Shown here: positions 10,636 through 21,346 of the stretch, piece after piece
How positions within the stretch are numbered: the first letter of the stretch is position 1
Layout: each line of letters starts with the position of its first letter
Translations under genes and position numbers: made by a program
DNA from: Rhexocercosporidium sp. MPI-PUGE-AT-0058
Taxonomy: Eukaryota > Ascomycota > Leotiomycetes > Helotiales
Length of the DNA stretch: 64,000 nt
Assembly: GCA_020746875.1 (NCBI GenBank)
Contig: JAGTJL010000001.1
Span: forward strand, 4,774,001 to 4,838,000
Direction: 5' to 3'
Notes under the pieces: generated by a model
What the model was told of the DNA's origin: nothing
Seen by the model: the letters and a program-made list of their open reading frames with translations, nothing else
The model's database searches: none

Positions 10636-11909
10636 GCGAGGGGCAGCTACAGTACTAGGCAACTGATATTTACTTTTTACCCGAATTACACCAAAAGCTA
10701 CCTTTTCTACTCTCTCTAATATAAGCTACACTTCTTAAATTAATATTCCTTTAAGGTATATAATATTTTTAATAATTCTAAGGATTTAAATTATTACGAT
10801 TTTTAATTAAAAGTTAAGAATATAAGACTTTAGCAGGTCTAAGTATAACGTAGTAGTTTTAAGCTATATTTTGCGAGTAAAGTGGCGTTTTTAACTTAGT
10901 ACTAACGTCGATCACCCCCCTTCCGCCCACCCCCCATTCCGCCCGCCTTTTACACCAAAAATCACGATTTTGAAGTACTAATATCTTTAGAACTAATTAA
11001 TAAAAAATTATTAGGTTTTTATATTTGTATTCATTAGCTCTTCTCGACTGACTTGGCAAAAGCAAATGCAATTTGGATTATAAATTATTACGTAATATTA
11101 GATTTAAGTTTTTACATATAAAAAAACACCAAAATTCGCTTACTAATAACTTTGTTAATAATGAATATAATTTTATAAAATTTAAATTGCCTTAAGATTA
11201 TATATAAATCCTAAAGTAGTAAAAATTTCAAGGTAATTGGATTAGTAGTTATGTTTTAATTAAGTAATTAATTTCTCTCATACAAATTATTTATATGGTG
11301 TTTTATATTTTACTTAACTATCAGAGTACTATTAATAGAATTAACTTGAAACTTAAGACTCTTAAAAACCTATATAAAATGTACTTAAATTATAAGTTTT
11401 AAGTTTTTATATTAATAATTGTGAAAGCTATTTAAAAAATAAGAAAAATTAAATTCACACCAAATTTGTATGAGAGAAATTTCTCAGACTTTGAACACTT
11501 AGTTTATAATATTACGTAATATGAATTGAATATCGTTGTAGGATATAATATATTTTATAAAAAATATTACAAATCTTTGGTTTTAACTTATTCTATTAAT
11601 AAATAAGAAAAATATTAATTGTTAAAGGTAGTGACTTTTGGTGTAAAAGGGGTGGCGGAATGGGGGGGTGGGCGGAAGGGGGGTGATCGACGTTATCTTT
11701 ATCTTACGATAAACTTTTTATATAACGTTTAAATAAATTCCGAATTAACAAATGTGTACTTAACCTTTTATTTAAGAAGTATAAAATAAGACTTAAAATT
11801 TAAACAGCGCTAAGTGGTTTAAATTAACGATTGTTTAGGGTGTGTTTTGGTGTATTTTGGTGTGTTTTAGGCAACCAGGTAAATATCAGTTGCCGGTGAC
11901 TGTAGCCGC
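10636..11909. mobile_element. outer terminal-inverted-repeat element (non-autonomous), interrupted by an inner element
   Basis: Left end 10641-10672 (GCAGCTACAGT..., GGCAACTGATATTTAC) matches the reverse complement of 11879-11909 (GCGGCTACAGT..., GGCAACTGATATTTAC). Both sides also carry ACACCAAAA-type words just inside. The body is AT-rich with no coding capacity. TA dinucleotides at 10634-10635 and 11910-11911 may be the target duplication, but the left terminus has a few extra bases, so the exact ends are tentative. The 789-bp element below sits inside it. Confidence 0.6.
10905..11693. mobile_element. 789-bp MITE-like element with ~60-bp terminal inverted repeats and TA target site
   Basis: The left end starts ACGTCGATCACCCCCCTTCC and continues through CATTCCGCC to TTTTACACCAAAA. 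The right end, reverse complemented, reads the same with one extra C and a few changes. TA flanks both ends (10903-10904, 11694-11695), the target duplication expected for Tc1/mariner/pogo-type elements. The interior is strongly AT-rich and has no open reading frame. It also has internal inverted words: ATTACGTAATAT near 11086 and 11513, and TTTCTCTCATACAAAT near 11273 and, inverted, near 11465. Non-autonomous; the mobilising transposase is not in the window. Confidence 0.85.
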
Positions 11910-12034
11910 TAATGCACTACAGCTCCGAAGTCACTGTCGACCTGGGATATTTCGAAAGATCTATGCATTGTTGTGATGATCCAAGTAGTCTGATGCCTTA
12001 CCTGAACAAAGTGAAGTGATTGGATTGCCGACGT

Positions 12035-13299
12035 TTATGAACCCGGCGAGGAGGCTCTCTTCGCCTGTTTGTTATTCAGTTCCACCTTGCTGTAATAAGC
12101 TCCCCCAAGGATAGCAATTGCCATGCCTAAGCCATTGGCAGCCCTAATCTTGACGTTGAAAATGATGATCCCAAGAAGAACAGTCAGGATTTGCTTCAAA
12201 TTTCCACATACGCTCATCGTGAGTGCTCCAGTAGCTCTATTCGTCTGAAATGAGGAGAAGTTGAGCAGGAACGCGATGCTGCCGTTGGTGACAAGAGCAA
12301 TCACCCATCCAGTGGTAAGTTGCCCGTCATCGACGAACTTCTTGAACCCGGCTCCCTCTCCAGTGACCATAGCATAAATCAAGGATTAGAAAGCTGCAAG
12401 TGGTGAGATGCGAAGGAGGAGCTCGAGGGCTGAAAGAGCGAGACTGCCGGTCAGGAGTCTATTGGTCACAATTGACTTGGTCACCGCTAGGATTACACCA
12501 AGCAAGGTGAGGGTGAATCCAATGGTGGTGAAATCCAGCTCACCATACGCCACCATGGAAACACCAATAGTGATAGGTGCGCATGCGAGCCAGGCTGCAT
12601 AGGAGTACGAACGCCCGAAACAGAGCTTGTAAACAGCAACCGTAAAAACTGGGGCGATCGATCGAACAATCTGATGAAATGCTACTGACACCAGGGCTCT
12701 AACGCGAGGGTTAGGACTGCTCTTCTGATGGGGAAGGGTAGTTTGAAAAATTACAGGGAGACGTTTGAAATTGCAATGTTGATGGTACACAGCATAGAGA
12801 ATGAAACAATCGACATGTTGTCCCGAAGAGACAGCTTTGATGGCTTGATGTAGCCTCCAAGCATAAGCATATAACATCCCATTGAGGTTGCCCCAGTATG
12901 GAACGCCGTTAACAGGAGAGGAAATTTGAACTATTCTCCGTTAATAACGATTTGGACCAGAACAAGTAACCAACTTACTTGTGCAAATAGTATTTTGCTG
13001 TGGATTGTAAGAGCCAGAGTAAGGAACAGGTAAGTGCCCAAGTAGAAGACTTTCGTTCGAAGAGGAACCACGTATTCAAGAGGAACTGTAGTGTTTGGCT
13101 TCTCGATCACTTGTCCTTCCTGTGCCTCGATATCCAAACTTTTAGACAGCAAAGCCTCCTTTGGGTCATCTCTGGCATTATCGTCGGTGTACTTGGAGTT
13201 AATATCTTTCGCATCGAGAGACTCGGACAGTCGAGGGGAAAGGGACTTGAGCTCGACGAAGTGCTCATAAGAAGAATCCCTCTTTGTGGTCGGATCCAT
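12035..13299 (-). pseudogene. TPT / nucleotide-sugar-type transporter with one internal stop codon
   Basis: Drug/metabolite-transporter superfamily protein of the triose-phosphate/nucleotide-sugar group, probably Golgi or ER. Exons: 13299..12979, 12930..12755, 12698..12035, with introns of 48 and 56 nt bearing GTAAGT/TAG and GTAATT/TAG signals. All phases agree (387 codons in total). Conserved family blocks are visible: LALTIHSKILF, SLRDNMSIVSFS, NIAISNVSLALVSVAFHQIV, RSIAPVFTVAVY, LTMSVCGNLKQILTVLLG. At 12385..12383 a TAA replaces what should be CAA (Gln) in ISPLAAF-stop-SLIYAM; the frame before and after is intact. The stop removes the last three or so membrane spans. So this is either a recent pseudogene or an assembly error; everything else looks functional. 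An acidic cytosolic N-terminus of about 90 residues precedes the first span. Confidence 0.8.
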
Positions 13300-14649
13300 A
13301 GTGAGTGAGAGTCGCGAACGACTTGGAGATACTGTGAATCGATTTAGAATCTGTGATTCTGCTAAAGAGATGAATTCTGTCCAGGTCAAATCATCACATG
13401 AAAGCGTCGGGGTAGAAACTCAAAAGTCGTCCTTGTACAGCCCAATGTTGATCAGGAAAATCTTACCCAGCTTGATGTTCTCGCGGCACGGAAGGGCTTC
13501 ACCAACGCCACAAGTCTTGTAAAGTTTGTACTGGAGATCACATTTGCAAGTGTTGGCGGTCGGCATTCCGGGGAGTCCGATGGCTCCTTCCAAGTCAAAG
13601 AGCTGGGGACATATGCTGCGAGCGAGTCACTCTCGGATCCAAGGTGATGTCTGTGACGAAAAGCTTGTTCAAGTGCATACTACAAAATTTAACGATACTA
13701 TTTAATGTTCCCTTTTAAGAGCGAAGAGGCGGAAATCAACATTTTGCGGACGCGTTGTTCCTTCAACCTGAAGAAAACCGCAAAGGCGGCGGTATATAAC
13801 CGAGGACTTCCTGTAGTAGACCACGCGAGCTAAGAAATAACTTAGCTTGACTCTCACCATCAGCCGAGCTGCTCTCCGTTCCCCCCCGCGCCAGTCTGCA
13901 GTCAAAGTTTTACTAGACAAGGACTGAGACCCGTTACATCGCGGGGCTCCATCCAATCTTGGGAAAGGAGAATATTAGCATATCCTTATCTCCTCCAACC
14001 TTCATCAGGCCAGAGATGGTGTGGTTTGGTGCAGGATTCAAAAGGGGATGGCCACAGCAATGGGGCTATCAAATCTGGCCGTGCTTCTATCGCCTCGGAG
14101 CATTCTAGGTAGCTTTTGAACTTGACCAAGACCGATCCTAGAAAGAATGCGAGGACTATTCGGCGGATCGTCCTCCGCGTCCTTGTAAAGTCATCCTTTT
14201 TGGCGATCATGGAGATTTTCAGAGACTATACCTCCGTACAACTAGATGAAAATGAGCTTCCAGTACTAGGCCGCAGAAGTCTAGATTCAGCCTAGTGAAC
14301 TCCAACAAGCTGGACGGATTCTTGTTGACCCCTAAAGCTAAGTGAGACCGATAGCAAGTAGCTATCGAGAATCGGATTTGAGCCAAAGCTCCCTCCACTC
14401 TTGTAGAGTCAGTTTGCCTCCTGTGTTAACCTTCGCTCCTTCCGCGTCGAATTTAGCTTGAAAATATCCATATTCTTGTAGAAGGCTGTCGAGTTGATTT
14501 CCAAGATGATTGGAACTCTCGCAACATCTTGCACGATGGTGAGGAGCCGCTAGTCATCAGTTCCTCTCAGATCATGGATGACAATATCCCACATAGTTGG
14601 TGTCTATGGAGGAAAGACAGCCCGGGATCAGATCTCCAAGATTGACCAC
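13300..14649. other. gene-poor region with a possible Cys-rich exon remnant
   Basis: No confident gene. On the minus strand near 13600-13425 an open stretch reads NTCKCDLQYKLYKTCGVGEA and ends near a GTAAGA donor-like site. It could be an exon of a small Cys-rich protein, but both other minus frames are also open there, so I do not call it. Confidence 0.3.
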
Positions 14650-16005
14650 ATAAAAATCAAGCAGATTTGCTGCATTGGTACTTGATGATGTGAGTAAAAT
14701 CCACGCTCTAAGATTTTCTTTTTAGAAGAAGAAGTTAATTTCGACTTCAGTGGGGACCGATATGCTCAGTCATTACGAACAAAAACCCCAATGTTGCCGT
14801 CACAATTGTGGATCTAAGCCTAAGATTTGTTGAGGCATGGCAATCGAACGAACATCCAATCCATGAACCAAATCTGCTCGAGGTCGTTCAATCCGCACGA
14901 GATGAGAGAGGTGTACCTGCAAATTTATTCTTCTCAACTGACATCGATACGGTAATTCGAGAGACAGATTGGATCGTCGTCAGCGTCAACACGCCCACAA
15001 AGTTTCTCGGTCGTGGCAAGGGCAGAGCATCAGAATTATCATATTTCGAATTAGCAATTAGCCGGATAGCTAGTGTAGCAACAAGCGACAGGATCATCGT
15101 CGAGAAGTCTACTGTCCCTGTCCGAACTGCTGAGAATATGCGAGGGATTCTCATGGGGAATTATAAGCCAGGAGTCAAATTCGAGATTCTTTCAAATCCA
15201 GAATTCTTGGCTGAAGGAACGCCATCAAGAATCTCTTACAGCAAGATCGTGTCCTCATGGGTCCCAAGATGTTGTCTGCTTCCGTAGGGTTTGGTGGTTC
15301 GTGTCTGGAGAAGGACATTCTCAGTCTTTCATACATCGCCGAGTCGCTGTATTTCCATGAGGTTGTTGCCTATTGGCGGTCGATCAATGAGATCAAAGAG
15401 TAACAGAAAGATCAATTTGCTCGTCGGATCGTGGCCTGTCTTCAAGACTCCCTTAAGAGAAAGAAGATTGCCATTTTCAGATTTGCATTCAAGGACACCA
15501 GGGATGTTAGAGAGTGCAGCCATCAGCATTGTGCATGTTCTGATCACGGAAGGAGACGAAATAGGAATTTACGATCCCCAGGCTCCAGAAGAGAGCATCT
15601 GGTTCGAGATCAAAGCAGCCTGCAATAACCCAGAACTCGTCGGAAATCGAGTCAAGATCCACCACACTCCATACGAGGCATGCGATGGTGCTCATGCTGT
15701 GGTCATCTTCACCGAATGGGACGAGTTCGGTAACAAGACTCCGGTGGCATTAAAGAAGGCCGCACTCCACCAGCAACTCCACGGAACGAGTTGGCCATAT
15801 CACTACCGGGCAAGTTTCTCGAAACCAAGGTCACGGTTGCAAGGGTGACTGGGAGCGTGTCGCTGGCCTCATGCGGAAGCCAATGTATGTCTTCGATGAT
15901 CGCAATATGATTGAGCCCCACAGTCTAGAGGATTTGGGATTCAGGGTTGAGTGTATCGGAATGGCGAATAGAGGACGAAATATTCTCGTTGATTTGGACT
16001 CGTAA
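14650..16005 (+). pseudogene. UDP-glucose 6-dehydrogenase pseudogene
   Basis: Remnant of UDP-glucose 6-dehydrogenase, which oxidises UDP-glucose to UDP-glucuronate. Recognisable in order: N-terminal KQICCIGT (14659-14682); after an intron-like break (donor 14690, acceptor before 14751), the NAD domain with VTIVDLS, SVNTPTK, EKSTVPVRTAE and EILSNPEFLAEGTPS; then GFGGSCLEKDILSLSYIAES with the catalytic Cys; QKDQFARRIVACL; EIGIYDPQAPEES; and a normal-looking C-terminus MRKPMYVFDDRNMIE to 16005. Lesions: TGA at 14683, a frameshift near 15230, loss of about 100 residues (the central dimerisation helices) around 15260, TAA at 15401 where the family has Tyr, and further frameshifts near 15505 and 15810. 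It cannot make an active enzyme. It lies 1.4 kb from the damaged transporter. Confidence 0.85.
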
Positions 16006-16981
16006 TTTGAGCACAGCTTGGGATCAGTCCGGCATTAGCGTAGAGGCTCTTCGTTTCCGGTGCAATAATACCCCTTAAAGTCAGTTGTGAATAGATAGGC
16101 GTTTTCAACTGTACAATTGCCAAAGAAAAAGAAGAAAAAGTTCCATATTGATGGCGAGTTTGGGTAATTAGGACGGGATACTTTAGCGATTCCAGTCACA
16201 ACTTATGATAGATCTTGAGACTCAAGGCTACGCATCTTAATTTACAGATCAATGTATAGGTGTACAAACACCTTGCGTATTTTTCTCCTTATATTGTTCC
16301 CACAAATCATACCACCTTCAAATGGTTGCTCGAGAGATGTTTGAAAGACTTAATGATCACGTTTCTCACAAATCAGGTGACCTTACAAAATCCCCTGGAG
16401 TTTTGTTGCACGTCGCAAACACCACTCGAGCGCACTCGAGCTGTTTTGGAGCCGTTCACGGTTTCGTCGATTCCCGCGAAATCGACATATTTTCAAAGTT
16501 CCTGACTTCCTAGGGTTCTCTAAAGAAGAGTTCGGTACCGGCGCCTTCAACTACAGCTTGGTTCATTCGTTTCTCAAAATATTGCTACAATACGAGCATG
16601 CGGCCACACTACCATTCCTCGTGCGTCCGATAGTTCTCGATTTGAGGAGACCTCTCTCTATCTTGTTATTTTCTTTCCTGCTGGCCAAGGCTTTGCTGTC
16701 TAATCTTCTTAGGTATTTCTGCTAATTATACTCTTGGTGCACAGTTGTCTGATATATAATGTTTTGAAAAAGTCCTCATCACTATTTCGAGTTTGTTTAC
16801 TTCGTAACCTACCTCTACATCCTCGGCTCGGTTGTTGTTCTCTCCCCAAGCTTCTCCAAATCAAGTCGCTACGTCAGTAGACCCACTATTGCCAGCGGGC
16901 ATCTCGATGCTCTATCTCTCGCTAGATTCATTCACTTGTAAGTATTACACACAACACCAATCAACAAGTGGATTGTTTACA
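16006..16981. other. intergenic region upstream of the SDR gene
   Basis: No gene. One minus-strand copy of the dispersed motif (16399-16417) is an exact match to the consensus. A CT-rich tract near 16800-16980 probably belongs to the SDR promoter/leader. Confidence 0.5.
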
Positions 16982-17863
16982 ATGCAACTTAATCTGAAAG
17001 GCAAAGTTGTGCTTGTCACAGGTGAGTGCAAGTCAGCTTCCTCACTTTCAAAGGTGAGCAATTGACAATCCCATAGGAGGGACGAAAGGCATTGGCCGTG
17101 CTATCGTGGAATGCTTGTGAGAACTTCCATCCATCTTTAATGACTTCAAACCATTTGACATCCTATCAGCCTCGCCGAAGGAGCATTCGTCCACTTCTGT
17201 TCCCGCACCAAATCCGACGTTGAGACCGCAGCCAAAGCGCTCGCTCCTCTCGCATTCAAGTCATCTGGCACCGTCTCAGGAGCAACGCTCGACATAACCC
17301 AACCCTCTCAAGTCAAAGACTGGGTTCTCGAAGTCTCCGCAGCAGAAGGCCAGATCGACGCCGTTGTCTCCAACGTATCCAGTCTCTCAATACCTAACAC
17401 GACCGAAGCCTGGAATGCAGCTTTCAGCACTGACATGCTCGGTACTGTGTCCCTCATCGAAGCCTGTCTTCCCCACTTGGAAAATACAAAGGGGAGCATC
17501 ATCACCATTTCTTCGGTGTCTGGCCGAGATGTAGACTTCACTGCACCATCGCCGTATGGCGCTTTCAAGGCGGCATTGATACATTACACAGCTCAGCTGG
17601 CTCATACACTTGCGCCAAAGGGGATCCGAGCCAACACTGTGAGTCCGGGGAATATCTATGTGGAAGACGGGGTTTGGGGTGGGATCGAGAAAAATAACCC
17701 GGAGTTGTTCAGTAGCCAGCTGGCGAAGAACCCGATGGGCAGAATGGGAAAGGCAAGTGAAGTTGCGGATGTGGTTGTGTTTCTAGCAAGTGAGAGAGCT
17801 AGTTTTGTGAGCGGGACTAATGTGGTTGTCGATGGCAGTTTGTGTACCGGGGTACAGTTTTGA
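16982..17863 (+). CDS. short-chain dehydrogenase/reductase, 257 aa
   Basis: Classical SDR, an NAD(P)(H)-dependent oxidoreductase; substrate unknown. Exons: 16982..17021, 17077..17116, 17170..17863, giving 258 codons with consistent phases; the introns use GTGAGT/TAG and GTGAGA/CAG. The dinucleotide motif TGGTKGIGRA spans the first intron junction, which supports the splice. The catalytic ISSVSG Ser is followed by SPYGAFKAAL, which carries the YxxxK pair. The C-terminal block (ANTVSPGNIY, GKASEVADVVVFLASERASF, SGTNVVVDGS) is typical of this family. The length is normal for a classical SDR and nothing is broken. It is an intact gene among decayed neighbours; no biosynthetic cluster is visible beside it. 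Confidence 0.9.
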
Positions 17864-18228
17864 AATCTGAATCTGATAACAGCGATCAGTATCTGGACCA
17901 TCATATTTCAGACCCTTGTTTTCCCCCAATGAGCTTATGATCTTTTCGTTTCGTTTCTATATGTTCAGTTGTTAGGAAATCGCACTGCTTTCCTTCACGA
18001 ATTTTTCAATGAGGGCTATATATGGGGCGACGAGGCTGAAGTCAAGACCCTGGTAAAAGCTCAGTTGAAGATTACCGCCCTCGAACCTCACTCCACCTCT
18101 TTTCACAACTCCCTGTTTTCACAGCACAAACTACTTCTGCAAAGGTTATGTCGCTTCCATAACGAGTCACCGAGCAGTATATAATATCCATTCGAGAGCA
18201 CCCAAAGGCTTCAAACATCCAGTCCACA
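17864..18228. other. short intergenic region
   Basis: 365 bp between two same-strand genes. No repeat or small gene seen; it presumably holds the promoter of the next gene. Confidence 0.4.
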
Positions 18229-19121
18229 ATGGCCTCTTCAAGCACCCCCCTCCTCGCCGACCCCTCCGAACGACCAACAACCTCCTCTTCCTACGGCAGC
18301 GTCTCCCCCATAGAACCCACCTCACGAACCTCCCTCCTCTCCCGCATCCCCAAGATCCCCAGTCTACCCACGCTGCAATTCACCTACCGACCCAGCTTCA
18401 CCTACAAGCCCTCCTTCCGCCGTCCAAGACTCACCTTCAACACCTCGAGATTCACACCCAGCCTCCCCTACACCACAACCTTCCACCCAACCCTCCACAT
18501 CCGAACCTTCGCATTCCTCCTCCTCCTCCCATCATTCATCCTCTTCACGCTCCTAGGTCCCGCCTACGCACCAGTGATCGTCTTCCTCTCCTTCGCGCTC
18601 GCGCGCCAGCTCTTCATCCTCATTGCGCATTTCAGCGCCAATATCGTTATAATACGCATTGAGGTCGTGCATTCGAAGCTTAAGGCTGCGAGTGACAAGG
18701 CGCAGGAGAAGTGGGTGAAGAGGAGCGTGGCGGCGGGGGTGGATGGGGTGATATTGCTGGGCTTGTTGGTGACGCTGGCGGTGGTTGCGAAGGGCGTGGA
18801 TGTTTGTGGGAATGGGTGTCAGGTTGCGGAGGCGGGTGTGGTATTGGGATTTTTGGGCTTGTGAGTTTTGTCTGTCGGTATAATTGTGAGAATTGCTTGC
18901 TGACGATATTCTGTGTTAGTGGATTACTCCTGATTTCCGTTCCTGACTTCGGCAACCCGGAATTAGTTACCATGGGGGTTACGATTGAGAAACCCGTTAC
19001 GGGTATATTGAAGCTAGGGGCAAGTCTGGAGTTTGGCGAGGCAGAGGAGAGCGAGGAGTTTGAGGAGGGGAGTGCGAGTGGTAAGAACAACTCGCGACAT
19101 ACCGGAGAAGGATTTGTTTAA
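18229..19121 (+). CDS. unknown membrane protein, 277 aa
   Basis: Two exons, 18229..18860 and 18920..19121, joined through an intron with GTGAGT, branch GCTGAC and TTAG; 278 codons in frame. The N-terminal 85 residues are Ser/Pro/Thr-rich and probably cytosolic. Hydrophobic spans follow: about 92-112 (FAFLLLLPSFILFTLLG), about 115-140 (APVIVFLSFALARQLFIL) and about 175-195 (DGVILLGLLVTLAVVAKGV), with a possible fourth around the splice junction (AGVVLGFLGLLLIS). The C-terminal tail is acidic (AEESEEFEEG). I do not recognise the family. Pezizomycotina encode many such small integral membrane proteins of unknown role. The coding sequence is strongly C-rich in its first half. Confidence 0.7.
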
Positions 19122-19411
19122 GATGCTTCTGGATTTGTACTGTACAATCTCTGGAGCAAGGGTTTTTCTGATGCTTCACATGCCTAGTTTTTGAGAAGCC
19201 CTCGAGAGAATCATTGTTAAGATGTTTGGGATATTGTTGAGCAATGTCCGTCATTTCCGAGATTTAGTCCTGAGCGAGTTAGTTTATACCCCGTTTATTG
19301 TTGATTTTGTATATCCAGTATCTAAGACATTGATACATTTACTCCACTGCTGTCAATTTATTCCACGGAAAAAGACTGCTTCCTCAACTTCATATCAATT
19401 GTGGGTTCTTA
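19122..19411. other. short intergenic region
   Basis: 290 bp; nothing recognised. Confidence 0.4.
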
Positions 19412-21346
19412 GTGTCTGAGAATGGGAAACAGCCAAATTCCTCCACGACGGAAGAATTATTCGTGGAGGGATGGCCGATCTCAGCCTCAGTATTGAAGCA
19501 GCAGTCGTGGCGTTGGGCTTCTATCCTAGTCAACTTCCCCGGCGTCATTGTCACCCTGTCATTCTTCGCACTTGCCATAAGTATTCACAGAGTCAGTGGT
19601 GAAGGAGTCAATGAGCATATTTGGAGCATATATCAATACGCCACCCGAGTTGTAAGTAGACCAAAACTTCTTCATGTCACCCAAGAGTCGCATCTCTAAC
19701 AGCACCAGGGCAGCAACGGTGGTTCCCATAGTCTTTGCAGCCATCATCGGCCGCCTCGTCACCAAAGCAGCATCTTAGAAATTCGATCGAGGATCTAGCC
19801 TTGAAACTCTTGAACAACTCATAGGCAGCCGAACGGTGTTCAGCACGCTCGTGACTCAATTCAATCCCCGAGCTTTTAACTTCATCGGCATCTGCCTTGC
19901 AATCCTCTGGCTTCGCTCTCCTCTTGGTGGGCAATCCGCACTTTGCATCATTGAGACCGGATCCAAACAAGTCTGCAGCCAATCTGATGTTGTACAACTC
20001 GAGACATGTACTCTGCATCTCTACTTTTTTCTAGCAATATGAAACTGAATAGCATGGACTTGTTGGGAAATGTTAAGATCCCGTACTTGTCCTCCTATCA
20101 GAAAACTCCATCGAGTGCCTCGAGCGAAGTAGCAAGTGGCAATGGACATCCAGCTATCTACTCATCACTCATCGACAACCCGATATACAATATTCCGGGC
20201 GGAATCCCTCTTTCTTGATGGGAACCAGCTACTTAGATCTACAATGCTCAAATATCAGCACCACCTGCCAACTAGAACCACTCAACTCAACCCTCCTATA
20301 CCTCGCACCAGTCTGCGGCAGCTCCACAGCATGCCTCCTGATAGCCAACGGCACATTCCAAGGCTACCTTTCTTCCAACGACACCACCAAGTCGGCAACC
20401 TAGTCCGTCGCGCTCGACACATGTCGTCTCCTAGGAATTCCGATGCGCCGAGATCGACTCAACTCCTAAACAGCTATCAAGCAGACCCAAAATTTCTTCC
20501 ACACAAACAACGCCACTTTCCCAATTCTATAATGCAAAGTCGGAAATGGACACTGAACCGCGTATAAGCTATACTCACGCCTACTGCTAGGTGAAGACTG
20601 CATATGTCAAGTCTCGTGTCGTCGATACCACCTCCCAATCTTCGTCAATAACTGCTCCGTCATCGCGCAGCGTGAAAGCCAACTCCCCCACGCTCTTCTG
20701 ACATTACGTATCTCTCCTGGCCGCTAAATTTCTCATGGATTTCCTCTGCGCTACCGACAACGAACCAAGCTCACGGGCGTGGGTGGACTATCAAATCTAG
20801 CACTGTACCACATCCAGAATGCTTCCGACTCAATAGCCAACTCCGAAAGCTACGTCCATCTAAACTGCATCCCGGAAGAGGAGTTCAGCCAGCGATTAGG
20901 ACAATATACTCAATTCGTATCTACTGCTCAGTCAAGCATACGCACTAATCACAGGAGGTACCGATTTCGCCAGCGAGTTCGATAACCTCATAACCTCAGC
21001 TACTATCACGACAACCGAAGAGATATACATCGTCTCCGCTCTCTCTCTCTGGCTGGGGATCTTCATGTCCGCTACTTCCATCATACTACTGGCTTCTGTT
21101 GCAAGCGTGATATTCTCGCACATGATGACTTCGCCGGGATTTCTAGGGTCTTGCTCGTTGATAGTTTGGGGGTCGAGAAATATTCGTATGCTGGCTGGAG
21201 GAGGGAAGATGGATAGTGTTGATATTGCAAGATATTTGAGAGATCTTTCTGTTTGTAGTAGGAGTGTTGAGAAGACGGGTGATCGGGTGGAAGTTTTGAG
21301 TGAAGGGTTAAAGGAGAGAGTTGGGAGGGTGGCGGGGAGGAGGTAA
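19412..21346 (+). pseudogene. multi-TM fungal 'SPLGGQ' membrane protein, broken
   Basis: Remnant of a large membrane-protein family of unknown function, common in Pezizomycotina. Signature pieces lie in order but in different frames: an N-terminal WASILVNFPGVIVTLSFFAL (near 19510-19570), PIVFAAIIGRLV, SLETLEQLIGSRTVFSTLVT, then FIGICLAILWLRSPLGGQSA (19880-19940), an ectodomain rich in N-glycosylation-like NST/NGT sites (20230-20400), and a C-terminal part EIYIVSALSLWLGIFMSATS ending at 21346. A TAG at 19776-19778 stands where the family usually has Trp (AAS-stop-KFDRG). Further stops and frame changes occur near 20218, 20403, 20580 and 20750. The intron-like phase at the first junction (donor 19651, acceptor near 19709) also does not fit. 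No single transcript can restore the frame, so I call it a pseudogene. Confidence 0.7.

Noticed and set aside
10680..11880. AT-rich block as a centromere or replication origin
   Set aside because: Short and fully explained by two nested inverted-repeat elements.
12755..12877. N-terminal part of an open frame starting at 12877 as the transporter start
   Set aside because: The correct frame through this stretch is a different one, defined by two introns and conserved family sequence.
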